64,000 nucleotides of DNA from contig JAPXFQ010002848.1 of the NCBI GenBank assembly GCA_028564705.1, positions 124,001-188,000 on the forward strand, written 5' to 3'. Below are positions 1 to 11,685 of the stretch, one piece after another (the stretch's first letter is position 1; every line of letters begins with the position of its first letter). The stretch comes from Apricaphanius iberus (taxonomy: Eukaryota; Chordata; Actinopteri; Cyprinodontiformes; Aphaniidae). The translations under genes were made by a program, and so were the position numbers. The notes beneath the pieces are model-generated. The model had not been told where the DNA came from and ran no database searches. It was given only the letters and a program-made list of their open reading frames with translations.

Positions 1-487
1 AGGACATTGGAGAGACATAAAGTCAAACAAATTATCTGGATAATACAGACATTAAAACTTGAAATCTTAAGATCTGTGACTTATTTGGCTAAATAGGTAT
101 TACTTCTCTTTACAATCTGGGCTTTGAGTGACGTGTTTATCTGGGTAAACAGTCCCTCAATAAATGACTGTACAGTAATCACTGGAAATAATTGACTTCA
201 TTGATGGGAACACAAGACCTTGGGGGACAATTTAATTTTAATGACAATGTTGCATTTGGGACTGCTCGTTTTTTGGTTTTTTTCAGTTAGCACATTTACC
301 AATAGTAAATTCTCACATGGTGGTTTTGAAACAGCAAGAACTAGAAGAAAAATAGAAGATGAGAAGAATTAATTCCATCTGGTATTCAATCTGTTCCACT
401 GTGTTTGCTGACTTCCTCACTACAGTGAAAAACAGTTATCATTTTCCTGCTGTTAGAATACTAAGGCTATCTGTATGGAACACCAAA

Positions 488-671
488 GTGTTCAAAATTA
501 AATAAAAAAATACAACATTATGAAATAAAAAATCAGCATGAATAAATATTGAATAAAAAATATAATGTGACAATGAAATTATTAAAAACTGAAATCATTT
601 CAAATGCAACGGCCATTTTTTGAAATATTTTTCATAATTTTTTTATTTTAGATTATACATATTGTATTACA

Positions 672-751
<80 letters not shown>

Positions 752-1733
752 TTAAATATTTATTTCACTGCAATTTACTTCATAATAATATAAATTATTT
801 CAAGACATTTTTATTTAATTCCATGAGTTTTTATTCCAATCTCTCTTTTTCCCAAAGTCAGGTTTTATTTCATAATGAGGTTTTTCATAATGGTATTTAT
901 TTCATAAAGCCATTTAAGAACTGAAGTCGTCTGTCAGCCAATCAGAATCAGCGGTTGAGACCTGGACGCTGATTGGCTGGAACTAAGATTAGTCTTCCTG
1001 GATAGCCGTTGTTATGGCTCTGTGAGCAGATAGCAGCATGCTAAGTAAAGGGTCAGAGCTGCTGGAACTTTGTTCAGCTCTGGTTGCTCTAACAGGTCAT
1101 ATTGAGAGGAATAACTTATCATGAACCGTTTTAGAGACCCATCTTGATTCGTCTGGATGATATAATCTGAAATGATCCCAGGTTCAGGTCTCAGCTGTCT
1201 GACAGTAGCACTGGAGTTCTGCTGTTATCTTTTCTGTTTTGTCCAGCACAACTAGGAGGAGATGGGAGAGGAAGCCCTGGTTGGTTGTTAGCTACAGTCA
1301 GTTAAAGGGAGATTATTTAAATGTGTTCTGTGTTATTTCTGAAATGTTTTAAATGATCGTTAATTCTGATTATGTTAAATGGCATTTTTAAATAAATACA
1401 CCATTATGAAAAAAAACTATTATGAAATAAAAGCTAACTTTGTAAAAAAAAGAAGAGGTTTTTGAATAAAAACTGATTATATTAAATAAAAAAACTCAAC
1501 ATAAATTATAGTATGAAACAATGGCAGTGGAATAAATATTGAATTAAATATGTATAAAATAATACTAATATATATTCTAAAATTAAAATATATTATATAA
1601 ATATTGGGCATTGCATTTTAACAGAATTCCTTTTTTGACTATTTCATTGTCACATTATATATTTACTTAATATTAATTCATGCTGATATTTATTTCATAA
1701 TGTTTCATTTATTTATTTAATTTTGAACACTCA
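488..1733. mobile_element. Long inverted-repeat (foldback/MITE-like) element
   Basis: The ends are inverted copies of each other: gtgttcaaaattaaataaa at 488 and its complement ending near 1733. The similarity continues inward. The segment with 'cattatgaaataaa' and 'aatataatgtgacaatgaaat' (about 520-580) pairs with 1640-1715, and 'aataccattatgaaa' near 885-910 pairs with 1385-1430. The arms are roughly 350-430 bp around a centre of about 470 bp that contains 'gattggctg' on both strands. An AT microsatellite has expanded in the left arm. There is no coding potential. The overall form fits a non-autonomous DNA transposon; the superfamily is not determined and I see no clear target duplication. 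Confidence 0.65.
676..749. repeat. (AT)n microsatellite
   Basis: About 70 bp of alternating AT with one small interruption near 718-720, located inside the left arm of the surrounding inverted-repeat element. Confidence 0.95.
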
Positions 1734-2489
1734 CTTTAGCGTACCATACATCTGAGGTTATGGTGTTTGCCTTGTAAGTGACCACAGATTTGACCTGTCA
1801 TATACATTTAACTGCATTTACCACAACCCTTAAAATGCCTATTCTGTACTATTAGATTAACCCAAACTAACCTCTTATTCTATTCCCGTGTCATCTTGAG
1901 ATTTCAAAATACTTTAAAAGACTTTTCTCTATAAAATTTGGAGTGTTATACTAGAAAAATGTTGTTCATGAGTGATTCTTATGATTAATCTTATTTTACT
2001 AAACAAAAAATATTTTAAAATTATGTGTATTAGTTCATTTTGAATATGGATTAAACTGTATAATGCAAACATTTTGTATTATAAGCCTTTTCAATAAATA
2101 GAATAACTGACTATTTGAAACTCAGAATGCAAAGCCCCTCCAGGGTATAAAAAAATATATCTTAAAAGAAAACTAGTTTACATTCTAATGCTCTCTCTTT
2201 TCTAAAGAATGTGATAGAACAATCGATTGTTTTTCTTGATTGGCTTTTAAATTTGACATGTTTGTACATTTCCTAAGTGCAGTTTTGATTGGACAGGTGG
2301 CGGTTAAATATATCAGAGTAAATATATAATATCTTACTTATATTGGATTTGAAATTAATTTAAATCTAAGAAAACCAGAATGTCCTTGTTTTTTTAAAGA
2401 TGTGATAAGGATGATCCCTTTGTTTCTGCTCCCATTTTTCATGAGATGGACTTAAAGATCTAAAATTCATTCCAGATACACAATATTAC

Positions 2490-2640
2490 CATTGAGCACT
2501 TCTGCTTCTCTGAGATAATCCATCCCACCTCACAGGTGTACCAAATCAAGATGCTGATCTGACATCATGATTAGTGCACAGGTGTATCTTATACTGCTCA
2601 CAATAAAAGGCCACCCTGGAATGTGCAGTTTTTTGCTTTA
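2490..2640. repeat. Interspersed repeat fragment, family uncertain
   Basis: The segment containing 'ccacctcacaggtgtacc', 'aagatgctgatctgacat' and 'cacaataaaaggccaccct' resembles a sequence I recall as dispersed in many fish genomes, probably the end of a DNA transposon. Only this fragment is visible and no partner end was found nearby. A genome self-alignment would settle copy number. Confidence 0.35.
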
Positions 2641-2864
2641 TTGGGGGTCTGGGGTTCTTTAATTTGAAGATTGAAGATGAAGAAGCTAATATTAGTTTTG
2701 GGATGTAGGAACGTGAAAACTTGCTTTAGTGGTTATAAGCACTATGAATAATTTGTTACAAGTTACAATGCTAATTAATGGAGAAAATGGGGTTAAGATA
2801 CGATATGTCTAACTCTGAGGTTATGTAGACGGTTTTGGGTCTTTGTTTTTGTTTTTGTTTTTTT

Positions 2865-2892
2865 GGGGGGGGGTTTCGGGGCGGGGGGGGGG
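2865..2892 (+). repeat. G-rich tract (possible G-quadruplex)
   Basis: Nine consecutive G, a short TTTC break, four G, one C and then a ten-G run, preceded by a T-rich stretch. This satisfies the usual four-run G-quadruplex pattern on the plus strand, which is the non-template strand opposite the PAPPA transcript. Whether it folds is unknown. Confidence 0.6.
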
Positions 2893-3384
2893 CATGCCTG
2901 TCCCCAGCAATCTTCTGTATTGTTCAATCAAAACAACCTGACCAGAGAGCTATACATAGAAAGGAAATTAAACGCTAGCGTTTATTAGAACAAGAACCGA
3001 TGCAGTTCCTTCATAACATGGAGTGCAAATTCTCACTTTTATATTTATTTATTTTTTGCTAATCTAATAGTCAGATTGTTGAAGAAGTTATTGGATTTTT
3101 GCCTTGGACAGAATAAATTACCCATCATGGGGATTTAGCTATAGATTTGCGGATGGAATCTGTGCTTCGCTCCTGCACTGGAGACTACAATTAATTATTC
3201 ATTTCAGACAAAAGTTTGAAAATGAGGAAACATTTCTCTTATTGTAGCAACCAGAAGTTGAAGACTCTCAGAACAAGCTGTTTCCTGACCCGCAATCTAC
3301 CAGAGGAAACCCTGCAGTTAAAGCAGCAGTCTTTGGCACACATCGGGCTCTTTGGAGCTCGTCCAACCATGCGCACTGGGATGG

Positions 3385-3480
3385 ATGGACTGGTGACCTG
3401 TCCAGGATGTACCATCCCCTTAGACCGCTAGCACCAGACCCCCGCAACCCTTCAAAAAGAATTGGAATAAAGAATGGATA
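3385..3480 (+). mobile_element. SINE/LINE tail fragment
   Basis: The sequence 'gactggtgacctgtccagga' followed by 'tgtaccatcccctt' and a short A-rich tail matches the 3' part of the tRNA-derived fish SINE seen more completely at 42180-42485 ('cctgtccagggtgtaaccc'). Only the tail is recognisable. An open frame of 71 codons across it is incidental. Confidence 0.5.
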
Positions 3481-6461
3481 GAATTTGCTTACCTGGACTC
3501 CATGTATAAAACTGAAAGAAAAAAAAACTGTGCATAAAGCGGTCAGAGGGAGGTGTGAATACTAATCTATAAAAATGACAGATAGCCTTCAGATTTTTCC
3601 ATCACCACTCTAAAAAAACTGATCAAATACAGAAAATATTCAGTTAATGTGACCCCTGGTTTAACTAGACTTAATGCCAAAGTCATACGAACTCCCATCT
3701 TTTTAGCTAGCAATTAAACTTTAGGATTTCATTATATGGTTAATTGGATGGAAGTAGATTTTTTAATTAGAAATGGTTATGTGACTTTTTCAGTCATAAT
3801 TTCATTTAGTAAAAATATTTATAATAATTTAAAAAACATAACTTGTGATTAAAACATTTCCTTAAAAAATCTGACTATTTTAAAAGTCATGTAATTTTTA
3901 TTCTTATGGTAAAGTAGTATAAATATATAGATAGTCAGTTGTGCCTCAAAACAGAAGTTATTGGTATGGAGATTATTTAAAAAAAAAAGTCTTTTATGTT
4001 CAATATAGGGTTACGTTACCACTGGCAGATGTTTTCCTCTATTTCAAGAAGGGTTTGCATGTCGGCTTCATCATAAGAAATTATGTTATGAAGACATGCC
4101 TTATGAAAGTGAGCATACCCTGTTCCATGAAATTTGGATGAAAGGTACATTATATAGTTCAAGGTCCTAGACATGTGCCAAAGCAACAGAAGCCTCAATG
4201 GGGTGAGGTCCAAGATGAGAGAGTGGGAGAGACTGGGTAGAAAACAGATAATATGAGGTCTCTATTCCCAATAATTTGAGGAATTTTCTTATTTCCTCAG
4301 AAAATATTTGTCCAGAGTTTTTTGGTCATGCATGTCAGGGGAAGGGGGTCAGAAGGGTTTGATGCTGAGATGATTGAGGCAGCAATGAATGAGAGAAGCA
4401 TTCCTTCTTTGAAGTCAAAATGGATCTAATCACTGTAGTTTCATTAGCACCCATTTGCCTGCTATATGCAAGACACTATTCATGGCTACAGAGATTTTTG
4501 TCCCTGGGGCAGAGGAAAAATTCTTCTGGGCTTTTGTTCAAGTTATGAAAAGTGTGTTAGGAGGGATTTACAGTGGCAGTTACTTAACCAGATAAATATC
4601 CAAATATTTCATCAAAAGTCTTAACATTCACAACAGTTTGGATTTTTTCAAAATCTGGTCTTTGTATCAATCCTTAATATTTTATCTGATCTAATAAATC
4701 CTAAACTGCCTTACTATGTTGATAGGGCCCCTTTACACAACTTTAAGAAAATCTCTTAGGAGAAAAGTTACAAAGATAATGAATTCTGAATTGGAAGGGA
4801 AGACTGAGGGAGGAATGGACAAAAAGCTAACACATGGGAAGAAAATTAAGCCTCTACAACAAAGCTTCACTTTAAAATAGTTTGAGATAGGGACACATAA
4901 AGCAGCCCATACTATCGTCTAAGTGCTTATACCTAAAACATATTAAATGTGGAGCTATAACTTCATTCATTTGACTCTACATAAAATTCAAATGAGCCCA
5001 TAAATTTGCCTCGCATACATATGTTTAGCGCAGCATGGAAGCTGAAGTTAGCTGGCATTGCAATGACACTGTAACAGCCAAGAACATTTCTGAAATTGGA
5101 GGGGCCCTTGGCTCTCTTGTCATCAAGTTGGTCAACAACACGGCCCTTAAACCCATCATTCATCTCTGGGTTTATTACTATGCTTGCACTTTCCTATAAA
5201 ACCTTCCAGTGCAGTCCTCTGGGAACTCTTTGCTTAGCAAGGACAACATGTCCACTGTTGTTAGATTTTTCAAAAAACCCAATTAAGAGAAACACCAGAA
5301 AAAATTGAAAACTGTAATCTTTTCAAACTCTGGCTCAAAATTAACTTTGAATCCTCTGGTGAACCCTTACAGCTTAGGTTGAAATGTGAGAACCTTTTCA
5401 TCACTGACCTCTTTGTCTCCTGAACCCCAATGGTTTCTCCATTGTATTATTAGCTGATTCCCTTGATGTGTCATTTTCTAAGGGACCAACAACCATATTT
5501 GTCAACATATTGTTCTGCCATAGCCAGATGTGACTCCCCTGCATTCCAGAATTCCCTTAAGTCTCCTCGTTTTGCAGAACTGTTACTTCAGACTAAGACC
5601 AACGCACTTGAGAGCACCGATGAAACTTTTACAGCAGGTGTTTTTACTATATTTTAATAGGGAAGAACCAAGTCCTGCTGTTATGGCAAAGTACTTCAAT
5701 ATGTTTTATGGGAAACAGGGTTCAGGTTTAAATGACTGACAGTAAAAAATAAAGGAAGAAATCGAGTCATGAACCTGAAAGATTAGCTTTCTACCCGAAT
5801 GTAGAAGAGAGGGACTGCAAGAAAGACATAAGCTTGTTCAAACGTCTATCTGCCACAGTGAAATGTATCAGTCAAAGAGGGTTACAGAGTTAAAAAACAC
5901 TCATAGACAAAATCATAGATTGTTTGCCCACAACAGTTCCAAGAAAGTATTTCCTCTCAAAAACCCTAAGGCTGTAATAGAACCAATATCTTTTTAATAA
6001 GTCTGTTTTGCTGTTCTTTGTAAATTGTTTGGAGGTATTTTTAGAAAATTTTTGTATGTCTTTTTATGGAGGACCAAAATTGACATAATTAAAAATAAAA
6101 GCAGAAATATATACAGTATATTATTTTTTTTTATTTTTTATTTTTTTTATACAGGCACATTTTGTGAAGAATTTATAAATTTTGTTTTTCCTTTTCCTTA
6201 TGCATGCATTCCTTTTTTTTTTATTCCATCTTCTCTTTTTACTTCACCTTATGCATTTCTGCCTCATTATGCAAATGAGGAGGGCTGCCCTTCATTTGTC
6301 CAACTCCTCTAGCATTAATCAGAAAAATGGGAAGGAGGAGGATCCATGTGCAGTTCTATTGTGCATGCCTGCGCTTTTGGCCATTTCAGGAGAATGCCTT
6401 GTTTGATAGGAAGTGAAGGCCTACCAGAGATGTCAAAGACGATTGCGGAAGAATTAAGGCA

Positions 6462-8306
6462 CGTTTCTATAGGCATCTCTACACCGGTACGATTCGGCTC
6501 GGATCGATTCGGCCGCAGTACCGTTTACTCTCCACCAGCAGAAGTTTGGCTGAGCCGCTCCAATTCGATAAACTATTTTTCGTACCACCTCAGCTGGGGT
6601 TCTGTGCTGAACTGGTACTGAAAAGCGACATCAGAGGGCCGTCGGTCACTGATTGGCTGGAGGGTGGAGTCACAGGAGAGTAACTTGACAGCATCTTTTA
6701 ACAGCAAACCGACCGCCATTTTAAAACCTCGCTACACCGAGCGGATGTGTTTAGTGTTTGCTGAAGAACACGAAAACGTTAAAAACCAGTGCTGTGATCC
6801 AAACGGAGTTTCAGCATTTCTGAGTTTGTTGGCTGAAGAGAAGATTCAGTGTGAGCTGGATGGAGCTGCTCGCTGTGAGAGGGTTATCAAGGATCGTGGT
6901 TCATAGCCAATGGCTCTCACCTGCAGGCCGAAGCAGAGAAACGGAGAACGCCGAAGTCCTGAACTCGCTGTCTCGTACTCTAGGTAAGAAGCAAATTTCA
7001 CGCCGCTTGTATATTTTATTCACAATATTAACCTATTCAGCTGCATATTATCTTCAGTATGACAGATCTTTTTATTATAAGTTATCTAAATTAGTTCTGA
7101 TGCCGTGTTTTGTTTTTGTAAATATGAATGACCTACTTACGTTTTCTGCAGCACAATGAGACATTTGTTTCTATCCCTTAAATTTAATTATTAGTGTATG
7201 TTTTAAATGCACTGTAAGCATAGTACGTTTAAAAAATATCTTTGATCCGTTGCAGTGGGATCAACACCTTCTTCTGATGGAGCAGAAGCAGGAAAGCGGC
7301 TTACGGAGGGTGGAAATGACACGATGCCTTCAATCAAACCTTCATGGGATGCCGCAGACATGTGCAGCTGGACTTTGTTTCTGAACTTTTTCTATACCTG
7401 TCCAATAAAAATGTCCAAGCTATACGCTTGTATTTTCATTTGCAGTTTCATTACACGCTGGTTGGTGGAATGATTTTATCTAATTATGTCTGGCACCAGG
7501 GTTCAGCAACATTTTAATAATCTGATAGTAGCATTTCCTCTGGCTGTTAAAAGTAAAAAAGTATTGCGCTGCTAAATAAGTAAACTGCATACATTTGAAA
7601 GCTGATGAAAAGCCTAAGCCTACTCAAAGATAGCATATCTGTAAAACACATTGTAGTGGTGATGATTTAAAAAAACTGAAAACATTTTCAAAGAACACAG
7701 CCTTATTACAATACATACAGTTGTGGTTTTGTGATTCATAGAATTCGTAGCATGTATATGGCAACTCCTTTCTTTAAGGAGACACAGAGGCGAAAAGCTG
7801 CGTCACTCCAGCGCTGGACGTAGTTTGCTGCACATGTAGAGGAATTTTTTCCCACATCCTGAAGTTCTGCAGCCACTGAGCTTTGGCGACCCCAGAAAAA
7901 CGTCTCATCACTGCAAGACCCAGTTAAACAACCAAACCGTCGGTCGGCTGCGACAACTTCCCAGAGCAGTCATTTGAAACACGCACACACACAATATGTT
8001 TCTGGGGTCTTTATTCTTCGATGAGAGAGGCTTTCTCTTCGACGTGGAACTACATAAATCCACAAACTGAGTAAAAAGCTCAGGATCGCTAGTGAGGTCG
8101 TCATTGTTCTTCTTTTTCTCCGAGCCTTTGTTTACGTCCCACTACGTACTCTGGGGCCGCCCACCATATGACGCACCCGCTCACTTCAGACGCTCTGGTT
8201 TGTTGCAACTGTGAAGCAACACTTGACGAGTCGAGCCGTGTCGAGTCACGTTACCAATAGTACCAGTACAGTACGGCTCGGCAAAAGGTACTTGTGGAGG
8301 GACGAC
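6462..8306 (+). mobile_element. PIF/Harbinger-like non-autonomous element
   Basis: The terminal regions are rich in related GC motifs in inverted orientation: 'accggtacgattcggctcgg' near 6483 against 'ccagtacagtacggctcggc' near 8263. CpG content is high compared with the flanks. It contains 'gattggctggagggtggagt' and a reading frame resembling the Myb/SANT-type accessory protein of PIF/Harbinger transposons (see next entry). No DDE nuclease frame is visible, so the copy is non-autonomous. End positions are approximate because the inverted ends are degenerate and no 3-bp target duplication was identified with confidence. Confidence 0.5.
6664..6906 (+). pseudogene. Myb/SANT-like DNA-binding domain remnant
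   Basis: An 80-codon open stretch contains FLSLLAEEKIQCELDGAA, which resembles the start of the trihelix Myb/SANT-like domain of PIF/Harbinger accessory proteins and related MSANTD-type proteins, where 'LIAEERIQRELDGA'-type sequence is common. The frame stops before the rest of the three-helix domain, and the following sequence drifts into other frames, so this is a decayed fragment rather than a working gene. The role stated is family knowledge; function here is unlikely. Confidence 0.45.
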
Positions 8307-8624
8307 TTATCTTAGCTGAAAGTAATACAGGCAGTAATGACTATATTTTGTTTTACAGAGACATGTTGAGTAAGAGGCTACTCCAGTTAGCTGCAGACAC
8401 GAATAATGAAGCTAACCTGTTAGTTCTCCAGATTTTTTAGGGAGTGGTTTGTCGCTGCATGCACAATGGATTCCCCTCCCTCCCGTTTATTGACCAATAG
8501 TAGAGGAGTTGGACCAAGTAGGGCAGCCTTCCTCATTTGCATAATGAGGCAGAAATGCATAAGGTTAATTAGCAAAAGAGGAGATGAAGGAATATAAAAA
8601 GGAATGCTCAAAAAGGAAAAACTT

Positions 8625-8740
8625 TTTTTTGCCAAAAATGCGTGTATAAGGAAAAGGAAAAACAAAATCCATGTTTTTTCTTGTAGAAAATGTATGTATA
8701 AGGAAAAGGAAAAACAATTATATTTTTCTTGATGAAAATG
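8625..8740. repeat. Short tandem duplication in foldback right arm
   Basis: The unit containing 'tgtataaggaaaaggaaaaa' occurs twice (near 8643 and 8693), separated by a run containing 'ttttttcttg', giving an imperfect tandem copy of about 50 bp. It explains why the two overlapping minus-strand open frames here look repetitive. Confidence 0.6.
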
Positions 8741-8749
8741 CATGTAATA

Positions 8750-9427
8750 CACTCAAAAAAAAACTTGTTGGGTGAACATAATAAAATTATGTAAATAATT
8801 TCCACCCAAGTGATTTGGGTTGATTTAGCAATAATTAATTTTGCTGAGTGAACTAAACATAAACATGTTGGGTCAACATAATACATTTAGGTATCTATAA
8901 GGCACAAAAATAAACAGCAGGGGATGGACTCAAACTGTTTTCTGAGCACCTGCACCAACCTCTCTGCTACACAATCACTCAGAAACTTTGAATATAATAA
9001 TATATATGACTTAAATTCCAGTGTTAAATAAAAAAAATATTATATCATAAAGACCTGCCAATTACCTTTTTTTCGTGCAAAAAAAGTGAATTGTATTACT
9101 GAATTCATTATAATCATGTTTAGTTAACACTGGAAATTTAGTCGTATGTGTTATCATGTTCAAGTTTTCTGAGCTTTTGTGTAGCAAATTGGTTGGTGCA
9201 GCTGATTTGAAAACAGAAGTCCTTTCCTGAGTTCGCCTCGTATCCCCTGTTGTTTATTTTTGTGCCTCATAGAAACCTAAATGTATTAGGTTGACCCATT
9301 GTGACCCATGTTTACATTTAGTTCACTCAACAAAATTAATTATTGCTAAGAAACCCAAATCAGTTGGGTGGAAATGATTTACATAATTTTATCATGTTCA
9401 CCCAGCAAGTATTTTTTTTTTTGAGTG
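8750..9427. mobile_element. Palindromic MITE with TA target duplication
   Basis: A 678-bp element begins CACTCAAAAAAA and ends TTTTTTTGAGTG, with TA directly outside both ends (8748-8749 and 9428-9429). The arms are inverted copies of about 280 bp each: 'acttgttgggtgaacata' near 8763 pairs with the block near 9400, and 'acaaaaataaacagcagggg' near 8903 pairs with 'cccctgttgtttatttttgt' near 9245. The loop is under 100 bp. There is no coding potential. The TA duplication and structure fit a Tc1/mariner-mobilised MITE. It sits inside the right arm of the larger foldback element and so arrived later. Confidence 0.8.
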
Positions 9428-9917
9428 TAAGAAACAGAATAGATTTAACATTTACATGTATTTGCATAAAATATAAATACATGTTCTGCTTTTATTTTTA
9501 ATTATGTCAGTTTTGGTCCTACATAGTTTTTGGCCTTTTACGGTGAATAATGAGTGAAATACAGATACTCATTCATGTGAATATATAATCATATTAATAC
9601 TAATTAAACTGCACGCCAGTGTTATGCTGCAGTTTCAAATTTTGCTCTGATAGGATGCAGTAATGTCCTAACTTGTTGGAGACTGATTCCAGGTCAAGTT
9701 GTGGGGAAACAAATTATGCTGAATAGTTCTTACAGTGAAGAATATGCTTTTGGTTGCTTTTAAGGCTAATTCACACTGAAAATACAAGGCATGGGATGTC
9801 AAAGCTTGTGAAAGCAATGTAAAATATTTTCATCCACCAGATGTGGATAATGGAAAGTGTGTGTGGTGTTTATCCCATTGGAACCCTCTATTGACAGAAT
9901 ACATTCTGTTTCCCCTT

Positions 9918-9980
9918 GCTAGACAATCAGTTTTGATGATCAAAGGTTGGAGCTTTGATCATTACAACTGATTGTCTAGC
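9918..9980. other. 63-nt near-perfect hairpin (pre-miRNA-like or short palindrome)
   Basis: The 28-nt arm 9918-9945 starts GCTAGACAATCAG. The opposite arm 9953-9980 ends CTGATTGTCTAGC. Pairing is 26 Watson-Crick pairs plus one G-U and one mismatch, around a 7-nt loop (gttggag). This size and pairing resemble a microRNA precursor hosted in the PAPPA intron, but such strong pairing is equally typical of a tiny MITE. I do not recognise the arm sequence as a known miRNA. Confidence 0.5.
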
Positions 9981-11685
9981 TTCAACTTAAATCTCACATC
10001 AATATAATTAAAACCTCCATAACCCTAAAAATCTCTTTGTTTCTGTATATAGTTTGTTTTCACAATTTGGTGTCCTGTCAAACACAGCTTACGCATAAGG
10101 AGTTTCCCACGAAAACAGTAGAAAAAATGATCGACCTCTCAGCCATTATTCTCCTGCATGTGCACGACATTGTTTAACAAGAATTCCATAATTAAAGAGG
10201 AATGTCAAACTGTTTGTAGTGCGGCTCTCTCTAGAAATTCCATAATCAAAGCAAAATAAGCAACAACTTGGGAAGATCATATCTATCTCTGGAAAAAAAA
10301 GAATCCTATGACATTTGTCTCTGCTTCTTTCTTGCCAGCATCTGTCCTTTTACAAACCAGTATTCATAAATTCATAAAAGGGGATTTAAACATTCAAAAA
10401 AGGGCTAACTTTTCTGATGTGGATAGATATAATTTTCAGACTACTTGCAGTATTTTAACACAAAAGGAAAGATCCAAATCTGAATGCACCTCTGTGTTAA
10501 CTGCAGATAAAATAGACTTGTCTTAATGAATCATTTTATCAGGTTGAAACATTAAGGGAAAACCACTACATGCTTAGACACTTTTTTTGTCTGTCATGAT
10601 GAATATTGGCAACTTGTGTTTCTTTTTGTGAAATACCCATGACAGTCTGTTATGCTGTCCACAAAAATGCCTTACTTTGGTGTGCTGACATTCAGTATAC
10701 TAAGAAACATACAATCATGTCATTGGAGGTCTGGCAAAAATCTTAATACAGCAAATTCCAGAGAAAATTCCCTCACAGGATTTTACTCATCATTCAGAGA
10801 CCACAATAAATTTACCACAAAAACAAAATCATTCCTTGATTTTGGGTTCATCCTTTAAATAATAAAAAAAAACGTTTTGTTTATGAATGTAACCCTAATA
10901 ACCTGGAAAATATGCTATATTTGTTCAATTACACACAAAAAACACTGACGTCTTGTGTTTTTCTCTGAAAATTCTTTTAGTTACCAGATTCAGTAAATAA
11001 TAACTGCCTTTTCGTGACATGTGGGAAAGTGGCTTAGAAATGATCCCATTTGCTACAAGAAACAGGCATGCTAGCCTTCATTTTTGACCGCTATTGGACC
11101 TACACTTGGTTTAAGTTATCACTTCCTCCAAGTCAGCTCCAATCTCTAACTAAACCAGCTTAATTATGGCCACTGGGTATAAAACAAAAACACAGAAGAA
11201 AAAGAGAAGGGAAGGTTGTTGAAAACTGGATAGATAAATGAACAGTCTGGCCTCCACATTTGCTACCGGGGACGTCATCATTTCGCATTTGTTTTGTCCT
11301 GCTTGAGTGTGGAACAATGATTGAACAAGGCCAAGACTAGATTAAACTGGCTACCCCAGAGGATTTTCCTGGCCACACAGGCTGGGAGTTGGGTTACTCT
11401 TAGCGTCAGCCCAAATAGTAAGGAAACAGTGAGGCCAGACACAAAAAAAGCCTTTACTAAGGGATTAATCTACAAAAAGAAATGCTGTTTGATTTAGAAA
11501 AGTCGTTAGAGGCTTTAGTGTGTACTTTGTGTAACATCAGTTAAAAAATGCATGCTATGAAACTTACAATGTTGTGATTAACTGAAGCTTTTCAGTGAAT
11601 AAACGTCATGTGTTTATGAAGCAACAGATAAAAAAAGAACAAATATGGTAACAATCTAAAAAACAATTGAAAACAAGTATCTTAC

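Larger units (their letters stand above)
6066..9522. mobile_element. Compound foldback element with long inverted arms
   Basis: The left arm (6066 to about 6375) and right arm (about 8450 to 9522) are inverted copies. 'ggaccaaaattgacataatt' at 6070 pairs with 'aattatgtcagttttggtcc' ending near 9520. 'cctcattatgcaaatgagga' near 6261 pairs with 'tcctcatttgcataatgagg' near 8531. The blocks containing 'ccttatgcat' and 'atgcataagg' also pair. The right arm is longer only because a separate 678-bp TA-flanked MITE (8750-9427) interrupts it. The loop of about 2 kb holds a PIF/Harbinger-like remnant. The nesting order is inferred from the interruption pattern. Confidence 0.65.
1..11685 (-). other. PAPPA intron 2 (partial)
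   Basis: This stretch lies downstream, on the minus strand, of the exon-2 donor site (GTAAGA, read on the minus strand at 11685-11680). No further exon of the metalloprotease was recognised, so I read the whole stretch as intron. It is AT-rich and holds several repeat elements listed separately: inverted-repeat elements at 488-1733 and 6066-9522, a G-tract at 2865-2892, a SINE tail near 3385-3480 and a hairpin at 9918-9980. I see nothing beyond simple AT-rich DNA in about 3500-6060 and 9990-11680. A small exon could have been missed. Confidence 0.7.
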
